Shown piece by piece: positions 50,467 to 62,396 of a DNA stretch of 64,000 nucleotides. A model generated the notes under the pieces. The model was not told where the DNA came from. It ran no database searches and saw only the letters and a list, made by a program, of their open reading frames with translations. The first letter of the stretch is position 1. Each line of letters opens with the position of its first letter. The DNA is taken from NCBI GenBank assembly GCA_951799425.1, contig OX637398.1, positions 23,811,770 to 23,875,769 on the forward strand, given 5' to 3'. This stretch comes from Ilex aquifolium. Its lineage: Eukaryota > Streptophyta > Magnoliopsida > Aquifoliales > Aquifoliaceae. Position numbers and translations under genes: made by a program.

Positions 50467-52769
50467 GGTATAATTCTCGAGTACTTGCATGCCCGACTTG
50501 GAGAGTAGTGGATTCGGCTTTGGTGAACCTAGGTAGGTTCCTCGCCGTTTTTTTCGAGGGGGTTTTTCGGCGTCAACAAATAGCTAGTGTTCTTTACTTT
50601 CTACTGTAGACACTTGCATTTGTTAGCACACACACACGCACTGTGTGGTTGTTTATTTGATTGTACGGATATCATTCAACCATAGGTGTGGAATTGGGTC
50701 TATTGGGTTTGTTGGGATCGCCGTGAGATTGGCCAGAGTGAACTAATTGCATATTAATTAAAATCAATAATCATGGTCCAACGGGTTTTGTGGTGACTGA
50801 AAGGGTTCCCACATTCGATGCCTCATATTTGTGAGGAGAGGTAGTTGTGGTAGGCATAGGTTTTAATTGGTAATCAATTTGGGCTAAAATTGAAAAACCT
50901 ATTCAACCCCCTTCAAGGTAATTGTCGAGAAATCTATCATTACTACTAGTTTGTGTTGAATGGGTTCTCAAGAGGAAAGCGGTTCCATTGGACGACCACC
51001 ACTCTTCGATGCATCGAACTTTGCAAAATCCTAAGAGAGCGTTTTCTTAAATCCATTGATGAGAGAGCGTGGTTGACTCTCCAAGAGGGTTGGAGGCCTT
51101 CCGCCACCGCCAAAAAAGTTGAAAGTGGTCAAGTGGTGGTTGAAGTAAAATCCTCGAAGGTATGGATTAAAAATGAGAATGAGTCAACGGGGTGAAACTC
51201 AAAAGGCTTGGATGCGATATTAAATGCCGCGACACCTAACTAGTTCCGAAGGATCGCTAATTGCAAAACTTCAAAGGAAGCGTGCGATACCTTGGTTGTT
51301 TCCCACGAAGGGACTTCCTTGGTGGAGATGGCTCAACTGCAAAGGTAGACCTCTCAGTTCGAGAGTTTGAGGGTGCAAGATGATGAAACATTAAAGAGAA
51401 TTTCCTACTAAAATGCGTGATACTGTAAATTAATCATTTGCATTAGGTATCAGGGTTGACGATGTGGCCATCAAGTGGAAAATCTTGTGATCTCTAGCCG
51501 AGAGATTTCGTGTTAAGGTCTCATCCTTGGAGACAAGTGTCAACATAGAGTTGGTGTCGGTGGAAGACCAAGTTGGGTCTATCTTGACCTTTGAGATGAT
51601 CCTTCCATCCTTAAAGTAAGCTAAGGGCAGGGCCTTGAGCTCAAATAATCAAGGAGGAGGTAAATTCGGGTGACCCCGATTTTGAGAGGAGGACCTAGCC
51701 TTGATTGCAAAGAAGTTCAAAAAATATTTCAAGACTAGTAATGCTGAGTCCTCAAGGCCGAAAGGAAAGCCTAGTAGACGTAGCACTCCTACGGAGGGAA
51801 GAGAAAAAAGGGGAAGGGACTCTCGAAAAGAAGTTGACAAAAAGGGGCAAGGTTTCCAATGCTTTGAATGTCAAGGATTTGGACATATTGTATCGGAAAG
51901 CCCACATAGAAAGAAGTGAGGTTTGCACAATGAAAGTTGGAGGGCTATGAAAGCCAAGAAGTGGCGTGATCGTGAAAGTTAGTCGACGACGGGTGATGAC
52001 TCCTCTTCTCGAGATGATGAAGAGAATTTTACGGCTTTTGCAGGACCAGTCTCTTCTACCCCCTACCCCAAGAGAAACTTCCGCGAGTGTAGTTGAAGCA
52101 AGTGCTACCACGGAGGTACAAGACTAGGACAAGGAAATCCCCACATGTGTGGAGGGCGAAGATTGCTATGTGGATATTCAAGACGCATATGGTCAATAAT
52201 TGTTTGTGCAATTCTTCAAGCAACAGGAGGAGGTGCTCTCCTTGAGTGATCAGGTCAACTCAAGTGAAGAAGGGACAAGAGGCCTTCAAGATCACTTGGT
52301 CAAGTCCAAGGCCCAAATACGTAGCCTAGAAGATGAGAACAAGTCTCTCCCTGACCGAATGAGTTATCTTTAGAGAGAGTGGCATGAGCTCGTCAAATCT
52401 AAGAAGAATCTCGAGTCAAAATGTGTCAAACTTGATAAAGATCAGCGTGAATCGAATAAGCCCCCCAACAGACTTCCCCAATGAAATGAGATGTTTGGTA
52501 GGATGTTATCTGTGGGAAAAAGTGTAGGTGATAATCGTGGTTTAGGCAACACAAATGAACGCACCCACACTTCTTCCAAGACCGTGTTTGTCAAGGGTAT
52601 CACCAACCCATCACCCCGACAAGTTGGCACAAGCCCAAAATTTTTTAAGAATGATAAGGGTGGGAATTCAAAGAAGAAGGTTGCTAAAGAAACCGAAATC
52701 ATTGGTGTGTGCAGACCAAGGATTGTTGGCGTGCCCATAATCGCTCGAGGCCTAGATGAACCGTGCGGT
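50371..52769 (+). repeat. Monomer unit 22 (2399 bp, mosaic)
   Basis: Core-type at both ends, but from 50691 to 50972 it carries seven consecutive states of the right-hand units (bases 50691, 50743, 50818, 50879, 50894, 50935 and 50972). The UBN2 core is haplotype B, yet 'gtcgacgacggg' near 51988 is haplotype A. Confidence 0.97.
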
Positions 52770-52865
52770 ATGGAGGTCCAAGTGAAGCTACACCACACGT
52801 CGCAGAGGGACTTTCGACGGAGAAACATAGCAAGGAAATGAGCATCTAACCATGGTATTGGTTGA
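50960..52865 (+). pseudogene. gag pseudogene, unit 22
   Basis: The terminal frame, open in other units, stops early at TGA 52839-52841 ('ggaaatgag' instead of 'ggaaaggag'). 'gagatgttt' (52491) and 'cacaagccc' (52629) are private. Confidence 0.83.
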
Positions 52866-55168
52866 GGTATAATTCTCGAGTACTTGCATGCCCGACTTGG
52901 AGAGTAGTGGATTCGGCTTTGGTGAACCTAGGTAGGTTCCTCGCGGTTTTTTTCGAGGGGGTTTTTCGGCGTCAACAAATAGCTAGTGTTCTTTACTTTC
53001 TACTGTACACACTTGCATTTGTTAGCACACACATACGCACTGTGTGGTTGTTTATTTGATTGTACCGATATCATTCAACCATAGGTGTGGAATTGGGTCT
53101 ATTGGGTTTGTTGGGATCGCCGTGAGATTGGCCAGAGTGAACTAATTGCATATTAATTAAAATCAATAATCATGGTCCAACGGGTTTTGTGGTGACTGAA
53201 AGGGTTCCCACATTCGATGCCTCATATTTGTGAGGAGAGGTAGTTGTGGTAGGCATAGGTTTTAATTGGTAATCAATTTGGGCTAAAATTGAAAAACCTA
53301 TTCAACCCCCTTCAAGGTAATTGTCGAGAAATCTATCATTACTACTAGTTTGTGTTGAATGGGTTCTCAAGAGGAAAGCGGTTCCATTGGACGACCACCA
53401 CTCTTCGATGCATCGAACTTTGCAAAATCCTAAGAGAGCATTTTCTTAAATCCATTGATGAGAGAGCGTGGTTGACTCTCCAAGAGGGTTGGAGGCCTTC
53501 TGCCACCGCCAAAAAAGTTGAAAGTGGTCAAGTGGTGGTTGAAGTAAAATCCTCGAAGGTATGGATTAAAAATGAGAATGAGTCAACGGGGTGAAACTCA
53601 AAAGGCTTGGATGCGATATTAAATGCCGCGACACCTAACTAGTTCCGAAGGATCGCTAATTGCAAAACATCAAAGGAAGCGTGCGATACCTTGGTTGTTT
53701 CCCACGAAGGGACTTCCTTGGTGGAGATGGCTCAACTGCAAAGGTAGACCTCTCAGTTCGAGAGTTTGAGGGTGCAAGATGATGAAACATTAAAGAGAAT
53801 TTCCTACTAAAATGCGTGATACTGTAAATTAATCATTTGCATTAGGTATCAGGGCTGACGATGTGGCCATCAAGTGGAAAATCTTGTGATCTCTAGCTGA
53901 GAGATTTCGTGTTAAGGTCTCATCCTTGGAGACAAGTGTCAACATAGAGTTGGTGTCGGTGGAAGACCAAGTTGGGTCTATCTTGACCTTTGAGATGATC
54001 CTTCCATCCTTAAAGTAAGCTAAGGGCAGGGCCTTGAGCTCAAATAATCAAGGAGGAGGTAAATTCGGGTGACCCCGATTTTGAGAGGAGGACCTAGCCT
54101 TGATTGCAAAGAAGTTAAAAAAATATTTCAAGACTAGTAATGCTGAGTCCTCAAGGCCGAAAGGAAAGCCTAGTAGACGTAGCACTCCTACGGAGGGAAG
54201 AGAAAAAAGGGGAAGGGACTCTCAAAAAGAAGTTGACAAAAAGGGGCAAGGTTTCCAATGCTTTGAATGTCAAGGATTTGGACATATTGTATCAGAAAGC
54301 CCACATAGAAAGTAGAGAGGTTTGCACAATGAAAGTTGGAGGGCTATGAAAGCCAAGAAGTGGCGTGATCGTGAAAGTTAGTCGACGTCGGGTGATGATT
54401 CCTCTTCTCGAGATGATGAAGAGAATTTTACGGCTTTTGCAGGACCAGTCTCCTCTACCCTCTCCCCCAAGAGAAACTTCCGCGAGTGTAGTTGAAGCAA
54501 GTGCTACCACGGAGGTACATGACTAGGACAAGGAAATCCCCACATGTGTGGAGGGTGAAGATTGCCATGAGGATATTCAAGACGCACATGGTCAATAATT
54601 GTTTGTGCAATTCTTCAAGCAACAAGAGGAGGTGCTCTCCTTGAGTGATCAGGTCAACTCCAGTGAAGAAGGGACAAGAGGCGTTCAAGATCACTTGGTC
54701 AAGTCCAACGCCCAAATACGTTGCCTAGAAGATGAGAACAAGTCTCTACCTGACCGAATGAGTTATCTTTAGAGAGAGTGGCATGAGCTCGTCAAATCTA
54801 AGAAGAATCTTGAGTCAAAATGTGTCAAACTTGATAAAGATCATCGTGAATCGAATAAGCCCCCCAACAGACTTCTTCAATGAAATGAGAAGTTTGGTAG
54901 GGTGTTATCTGTGGGAAAAAGTGTAGGTGATAATCGTGGTTTAGGCAACACAAATGAACGCACCCACACTTCTTCCAAGACCGTGTTTGTCAAGGGTATC
55001 ACCAACCCATCACCCCGACAAGTTGGCACATGCCCAAAATTTTTTAAGAATGATAAGGGTGGGAATTCAAAGAAGAAGGTTGCTAAAGAAACCGAAATCA
55101 TTGGTGTGTGCAGACCAAGGATTGTTGGCGTGCCCATAATCGCTCGAGGCCTAGATGAACCGTGCGGT
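52770..55168 (+). repeat. Monomer unit 23 (2399 bp, most diverged)
   Basis: Carries the largest number of private substitutions seen, among them 'gagcattttc' near 53438, 'aacatcaaa' near 53669, 'agggctgac' near 53855, 'gttaaaaaaat' near 54115 and 'ggcgttcaag' near 54683. Also has 'tgtaccgat' shared with unit 25 and 'cacatacgc' shared with all later units. Confidence 0.97.
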
Positions 55169-55264
55169 ATGGAGGTCCAAGTGAAGCTACACCACACGTC
55201 GCATAGGGACTTTCGACGGAGAAACATAGCAAGGAAAGGAGCATCTAACCATGGTATTGGTTGA
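53359..55264 (+). pseudogene. gag pseudogene, unit 23
   Basis: A private TAG at 54313-54315 follows the knuckle's HRK. The ATG inside the terminal open segment is GTG (54902). Confidence 0.82.
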
Positions 55265-57502
55265 GGTATAATTCTCGAGTACTTGCATGCCCGACTTGGA
55301 GAGTAGTGGATTCGGCTTTGGTGAACCTAGGTAGGTTCCTCGCGGTTTTTTTCGAGGGGGTTTTTCGGCGTCAACAAATAGCTAGTGTACTTTACTTTCT
55401 ACTGTACACACTTGCATTTGTTAGCACACACATACGCACTGTGTGGTTGTTTATTTGATTGTACAGATATCATTCAACCATAGGTGTGCAATTGGGTCTA
55501 TTGGGTTTGTTGGGATCGCCGTGAGATTGGCCAGAGTGAATTAATTGCATATTAATTAAAATCGATAATCATGGTCCAACGGGTTTTGTGGTGACTGAAA
55601 GGGTTCCCACATTCGATGCCTCATATTTGTGAGGAGAGGTAGTTGTGGTAGGCATAGGTTTTAATTGGTAATCAATTTGGGCTAAAATTGAGAAACCTAT
55701 TCAACCCCCTTCAAGGTAATTGTCGAGAAATCTATCATTACTACTAGTTTGTGTTGAATGGGTTCTCAAGAGGAAAGCGGTTCCATTGGACGACCACCAC
55801 TCTTCGATGCATCGAACTTTGCAAAATCCTAAGAGAGCGTTTTCTTAAATCCATTGATGAGAGAGCGTGGTTGACTCTCCAAGAGGGTTGGAGGCCTTCC
55901 GCCACCACCAAAAAAGTTGAAAGTGGTCAAGTGGTGGTTGAAGTAAAATCCTCGAAGGTATGGATTAAAAATGACAATGAGTCAACGGGGTGAAACTCAA
56001 AAGGCTTGGATGCGATATTAAATGCCGCGACACCTAACTAGTTCCGAAGGATCGCTAATTGCAAAACTTCAAAGGAAGCGTGCGATACCTTGGTTGTTTC
56101 CCACGAAGGGACTTCCTTGGTGGAGATGGCTCAACTGCAAAGGTAGACCTCTCAGTTCGAGAGTTTTAGGGTGCAAGATGATGAAACATTAAAGAGAATT
56201 TCCTACTAAAATGCGTGATACTGTAAATTAATCATTTGCATTAGGTATCAGGGTTGACGATGTGGGCATCAAGTGGAAAATCTTGTGATCTCTAGCCGAG
56301 AGATTTCGTGTTAAGGTCTCATCCTTGGAGACAAGTGTCAACATAGAGTTGGTGTCGGTGGAAGACCAAGTTGGGTCTATCTTGACCTTTGAGATGATCC
56401 TTCCATCCTTAAAGTAAGCTAGGAGGACCTAGCCTTGATTGCAAAGAAGTTCAAAAAATATTTCAAGACTAGTAATGCTGAGTCCTCAAGGCCGAAAGGA
56501 AAGCCTAGTAGACGTAGCACTCCTACGGAGGGAAGAGAAAAAAGGGGAAGGGACTCTCGAAAAGAAGTTGACAAAAAGGGGCAAGGTTTCCAATGCTTTG
56601 AATGTCAAGGATTTGGACATATTGTATCGGAAAGCCCACATAGAAAGAAGAGAGGTTTGCACAATGAAAGTTGGAGGGCTATGAAAGCCAAGAAGTGGCG
56701 TGATCGTGAAAGTTAGTCGACGTCGGGTGATGACTCCTCTTCTCGAGATGATGAAGAGAATTTTACGGCTTTTGCAGGACCAGTCTCCTCTACCCCCTCC
56801 CCCAAGAGAACTTCCGCGAGTGTAGTTGAAGCAAGTGCTACCACGGAGGTACATGACTAGGACAAGGAAATCCCCACATGTGTGGAGGGTGAAGATTGCT
56901 ATGAGGTTATTCAAGACGCACATGGTCAATAATTGTTTCTGCAATTCTTCAAGCAACAAGAGGAGGTGCTCTCCTTGAGTGATCAGGTCAACTCCAGTGA
57001 AGAAGGGACAAGAGGCCTTCAAGATCACTTGGTCAAGTCCAAGGCCCAAATACGTAGCCTAGAAGATGAGAACAAGTCTCTCCCTGACCGAATGAGTTAT
57101 CTTTAGAGAGAGTGGCATGAGCTCGTCAAATCTAAGAAGAATCTTGAGTCAAAATGTGTCAAACTTGATAAAGATCATCGTGAATCGAATAAGCCCCCCA
57201 ACAGACTTCCCCAATGAAATGAGAAGTTTGGTAGGATGTTATCTGTGGGAAAAAGTGTAGGTGATAATCGTGGTTTAGGCAACACAAATGAACGCACCCA
57301 CACTTCTTCCAAGACCGTGTTTGTCAAGGGTATCACCAACCCATCACCCCGACAAGTTGGCACATGCCCAAAATTTTTTAAGAATGATAAGGGTGGGAAT
57401 TCAAAGAAGAAGGTTGCTAAAGAAACCGAAATCATTGGTGTGTGCAGACCAAGGATTGTTGGCGTGCCCATAATCGCTCGAGGCCTAGATGAACCGTGCG
57501 GT
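55169..57502 (+). repeat. Monomer unit 24 (2334 bp, deletion variant)
   Basis: Shortest unit: lacks 64 bp at 56420/56421 and one A near 56808. Private bases include 'gtgtacttt' near 55388, 'tgtacagat' and 'gagttttagg'. Confidence 0.97.
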
Positions 57503-57598
57503 ATGGAGGTCCAAGTGAAGCTACACCACACGTCGCAGAGGGACTTTCGACGGAGAAACATAGCAAGGAAAGGAGCATCTAACCATGGTATTGGTTGA
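55758..57598 (+). pseudogene. gag pseudogene, unit 24 (internal deletion)
   Basis: The 64-bp deletion removes the spacer between the UBN2 core and IAKKFKKYFK, including two stops common to the other units. The missing A near 56808 puts the knuckle segment and post-gag segment in one sense frame and also opens a 187-codon antisense frame (56486-57049). Confidence 0.83.
56420..56421. other. 64-bp deletion junction
   Basis: 'aaagtaagct' joins directly to 'aggaggacct'; all other units have 64 bp between. Only one base of homology is visible at the junction, consistent with end joining rather than recombination between repeats. Confidence 0.9.
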
Positions 57599-59900
57599 GG
57601 TATAATTCTCGAGTACTTGCATGCCGACTTGGAGAGTAGTGGATTCGGCTTTGGTGAACCTAGGTAGGTTCCTCGCGGTTTTTTTCGAGGAGGTTTTTCG
57701 GCGTCAACAAATAGCTAGCGTTCTTTACTTTCTACTGTACACACTTGCATTTGTTAGCACACACATACGCACTGTGTGGTTGTTTATTTGATTGTACCGA
57801 TATCATTCAACCATAGGTGTGCAATTGGGTCTATTGGGTTTGTTGGGATCGCCGTGAGATTGGCCAGAGTGAATTAATTGCATATTAATTAAAATCAATA
57901 ATCATGGTCCAACGGGTTTTGTGGTGACTGAAAGGGTTCCCACATTCGATGCCTCATATTTGTGAGGAGAGGTAGTTGTGGTAGGCATAGGTTTTAATTC
58001 GTAATCAATTTGGGCTAAAATTGAGAAACCTATTCAACCCCCTTCAAGGTAATTGTCGAGAAATCTATCATTACTACTAGTTTGTGTTGAATGGGTTCTC
58101 AAAAGGAAAGCGGTTCCATTGGACGACCACCACTCTTCGATGCATCGAACTTTGCAAAATCCTAAGAGAGCGTTTTCTTAAATCCATTGATGAGAGAGCG
58201 TGGTTGACTCTCCAAGAGGGTTGGAGGCCTTCCGCCACCGCCAAAAAAGTTGAAAGTGGTCAAGTGGTGGTTGAAGTAAAATCCTCGAAGGTATGGATTA
58301 AAAATGAGAATGAGTCAACGGGGTGAAACTCAAAAGGCTTGGATGCGATATTAAATGCCGCGACACCTAACTAGTTCCGAAGGATCGCTAATTGCAAAAC
58401 TTCAAAGGAAGCGTGCGATACCTTGGTTGTTTCCCACGAAGGGACTTCCTTGGTGGAGATGGCTCAACTGCAAAGGTAGACCTCTCAGTTCGAGAGTTTG
58501 AGGGTGCAAGATGATGAAACATTAAAGAGAATTTCCTACTAAAATGCGTGATACTGTAAATTAATCATTTGCATTAGGTATCAGGGTTGACGATGTGGCC
58601 ATCAAGTGGAAAATCTTGTGATCTCTAGCCGAGAGATTTCGTGTTAAGGTCTCATCCTTGGAGACAAGTGTCAACATAGAGTTGGTGTCGGTGGAAGACC
58701 AAGTTGGGTCTATCTTGACCTTTGAGATGATCCTTCCATCCTTAAAGTAAGCTAAGGGCAGGGCCTTGAGCTCAAATAATCAAGGAGGAGGTAAATTCGG
58801 GTGACCCCGATTTTGAGAGGAGGACCTAGCCTTGATTGCAAAGAAGTTCAAAAAATATTTCAAGACTAGTAATGCTGAGTCCTCAAGGCCGAAAGGAAAG
58901 CCTAGTAGACGTAGCACTCCTACGGAGGGAAGAGAAAAAAGGGGAAGGGACTCTCGAAAAGAAGTTGACAAAAAGGGGCAAGGTTTCCAATGCTTTGAAT
59001 GTCAAGGATTTGGACATATTGTATCGGAAAGCCCACATAGAAAGAAGAGAGGTTTGCACAATGAAAGTTGGAGGGCTATGAAAGCCAAGAAGTGGCGTGA
59101 TCGTGAAAGTTAGTCGACGTCGGGTGATGACTCCTCTTCTCGAGATGATGAAGAGAATTTTACGGCTTTTGCAGGACCAGTCTCCTCTACCCCCTCCCCC
59201 AAGAGAAACTTCCGCGAGTGTAGTTGAAGCAAGTGCTACCACGGAGGTACATGACTAGGACAAGGAAATCCCCACATGTGTGGAGGGTGAAGATTGCTAT
59301 GAGGATATTCAAGACGCACATGGTCAATAATTGTTTCTGCAATTCTTCAAGCAACAAGAGGAGGTGCTCTCCTTGAGTGCTCAGGTCAACTCAAGTGAAG
59401 AAGGGACAAGAGGCCTACAAGATCACTTGGTCAAGTCCAAGGCCCAAATACGTAGCCTAGAAGATGAGAACAAGTCTCTCCCTGACCGAATGAGTTATCT
59501 TTAGAGAGAGTGGCATGAGCTCGTCAAATCTAAGAAGAATCTTGAGTCAAAATGTGTCAAACTTGATAAAGATCATCGTGAATCGAATAAGCCCCCCAAC
59601 AGACTTCCCCAATGAAATGAGAAGTTTGGTAGGATGTTATCTGTGGGAAAAACTGTAGGTGATAATCGTGGTTTAGGCAACACAAATGAACGCACCCACA
59701 CTTCTTCCAAGACCGTGTTTGTCAAGGGTATCACCAACCCAGCACCCCGACAAGTTGGCACATGCCCAAAATTTTTTAAGAATGATAAGGGTGGGAATTC
59801 AAAGAAGAAGGTTGCTAAAGAAACCGAAATCATTGGTGTGTGCAGACCAAGGATTGTTGGCGTGCCCATAATCGCTCGAGGCCTAGATGAACCGTGCGGT
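57503..59900 (+). repeat. Monomer unit 25 (2398 bp)
   Basis: One C is missing in 'gcatgccgac' (57620-57624), shared with units 26 and 27. Private: 'cgaggagg' in the T-run block and 'agctagcgtt'. Confidence 0.97.
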
Positions 59901-59996
59901 ATGGAGGTCCAAGTGAAGCTACACCACACGTCGCAGAGGGACTTTCGACGGAGAAACATAGCAAGGAAAGGAGCATCTAACCATGGTATTGGTTGA
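58091..59996 (+). pseudogene. gag pseudogene, unit 25
   Basis: AGA after HRKK leaves a 93-codon zinc-knuckle segment open (58832-59113). 'aaaactgtag' near 59650 and 'cccagcacc' near 59740 are private. Confidence 0.83.
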
Positions 59997-62300
59997 GGTA
60001 TAATTCTCGAGTACTTGCATGCCGACTTGGAGAGTAGTGGATTCGGCTTTGGTGAACCTAGGTAGGTTCCTCGCGGTTTTTTTCGAGGGGGTTTTTCGGC
60101 GTCAACAAATAGCTAGTGTTCTTTACTTTCTACTGTACACACTTGCATTTGTTAGCACACACATACGCACTGTGTGGTTGTTTATTTGATTGTACGGATA
60201 TCATTCAACCATAGGTGTGCAATTGGGTCTATTGGGTTTGTTGGGATCGCCGTGAGATTGGGCAGAGTGAATTAATTGCATATTAATTAAAATCAATAAT
60301 CATGGTCCAACGGGTTTTGTGGTGACTGAAAGGGTTCCCACATTCGATGCCTCATATATTTGTGTGGAGAGGTAGTTGTGGTAGGCATAGGTTTTAATTC
60401 GTAATCAATTTGGGCTAAAATTGAGAAACCTATTCAACGCCCTTCAAGGTAATTGTCGAGAAATCTATCATTACTACTAGTTTGTGTTGAATGGGTTCTC
60501 AAGAGGAAAGCGGTTCCATTGGACGACCACCACTCTTCGATGCATCGAACTTTGCAAAATCCTAAGAGAGCGTTTTCTTAAATCCATTGATGAGAGAGCC
60601 TGGTTGACTCTCCAAGAGGGTTGGAGGCCTTCCGCCACCGCCAAAAAAGTTGAAAGTGGTCAAGTGGTGGTTGAAGTAAAATCCTCGAAGGTATGGATTA
60701 AAAATGAGAATGAGTCAACGGGGTGAAACTCAAAAGGCTTGGATGCGATATTAAATGCCGCGACACCTAACTAGTTCCGAAGGATCGCTAATTGCAAAAC
60801 TTCAAAGGAAGCGTGCGATACCTTGGTTGTTTCCCACGAAGGGACTTCCTTGGTGGAGATGGCTCAACTGCAAAGGTAGACCTCTCAGTTCGAGAGTTTG
60901 AGGGTGCAAGATGATGAAACATTAAAGAGAATTTCCTACTAAAATGCGTGATACTGTAAATTAATCATTTGCATTAGGTATCAGGGTTGACGATGTGGCC
61001 ATCAAGTGGAAAATCTTGTGATCTCTCGCCGAGAGATTTCGTGTTAAGGTCTCATCCTTGGAGACAAGTGTCAACATAGAGTTGGTGTCGGTGGAAGACC
61101 AAGTTGGGTCTATCTTGACCTTTGAGATGATCCTTCCATCCTTAAAGTAAGCTAAGGGCAGAGCCTTGAGCTCAAATAATCAAGGAGGAGGTAAATTCGG
61201 GTGACCCCGATTTTGAGAGGAGGACCTAGCCTTGATTGCAAAGAAGTTCAAAAAATATTTCAAGACTAGTAATGCTGAGTCCTCAAGGCCGAAAGGAAAG
61301 CCTAGTAGACGTAGCACTCCTACGGAGGGAAGAGAAAAAAGGGGAAGGGACTCTCGAAAAGAAGTTGACAAAAAGGGGCAAGGTTTCCAATGCTTTGAAT
61401 GTCAAGGATTTGGACATATTGTATCGGAAAGCCCACATAGAAAGAAGAGAGGTTTGCACAATGAAAGTTGGAGGGCTATGAAAGCCAAGAAGTGGCGTGA
61501 TCGTGAAAGTTAGTCGACGTCGGGTGATGACTCCTCTTCTCGAGATGATGAAGAGAATTTTACGGCTTTTGCAGGACCAGTCTCCTCTACCCCCTCCCCC
61601 AATAGAAACTTCCGCGAGTGTAGTTGAAGCAAGTGCTACCACGGAGGTACATGACTAGGACAAGGAAATCCCCACATGTGTGGAGGGTGATGATTGCTAT
61701 GAGGATATTCAAGACGCACATGGTCAATAATTGTTTCTGCAATTCTTCAAGCAACAAGAGGAGGTGCTCTCCTTGAGTGATCAGGTCAACTCAAGTGAAG
61801 AAGGGACAAGAGGGCATCAAGATCACTTGGTCAAGTCCATGGCCCAAATACGTAGCCTAGAAGATGAGAACAAGTCTCTCCCTGACCGAATGAGTTATCT
61901 TTAGAGAGAGTGGCATGAGCTCGTCAAATCTAAGAAGAATCTTGAGTCAAAATGTGTCAAACTTGATTAAGATCATCGTGAATCGAATAAGCCCCCCAAC
62001 AGACTTCCCCATTGAAATGAGAAGTGTGGTAGGATGTTATCTGTGGGAAAAAGTGCAGGTGATAATCGTGGTTTAGGCAACACAAATGAACGCACGCACA
62101 CTTCTTCCAAGACCGTGTTTGTCAAGGGTATCACCAACCCATCACCCCGACAAGTTGGCACATGCCCAAAATTTTTTAAGAATGATAAGGGTGGGAATTC
62201 AAAGAAGAAGGTTGCTAAAGAAACCGAAATCATTGGTGTGTGCAGACCAAGGATTGTTGGCGTGCCCATAATCGCTCGAGGCCTAGATGAACCGTGCGGT
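59901..62300 (+). repeat. Monomer unit 26 (2400 bp)
   Basis: Has the missing C of unit 25 plus a 2-bp insertion 'catatatttgtgtgg' near 60353, so its 2400-bp length arises differently from units 4-7. Confidence 0.97.
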
Positions 62301-62396
62301 GTGGAGGTCCAAGTGAAGCTACACCACACGTCGCAGCGGGACTTTCGACGGAGAAACATAGCAAGGAAAGGAGCATCTAACCATGGTATTGGTTGA
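60491..62396 (+). pseudogene. gag pseudogene, unit 26
   Basis: A private TAA arises in the post-gag frame near 61967 ('cttgattaagat'). The zinc-knuckle segment is open for 93 codons (61232-61513). Confidence 0.83.
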
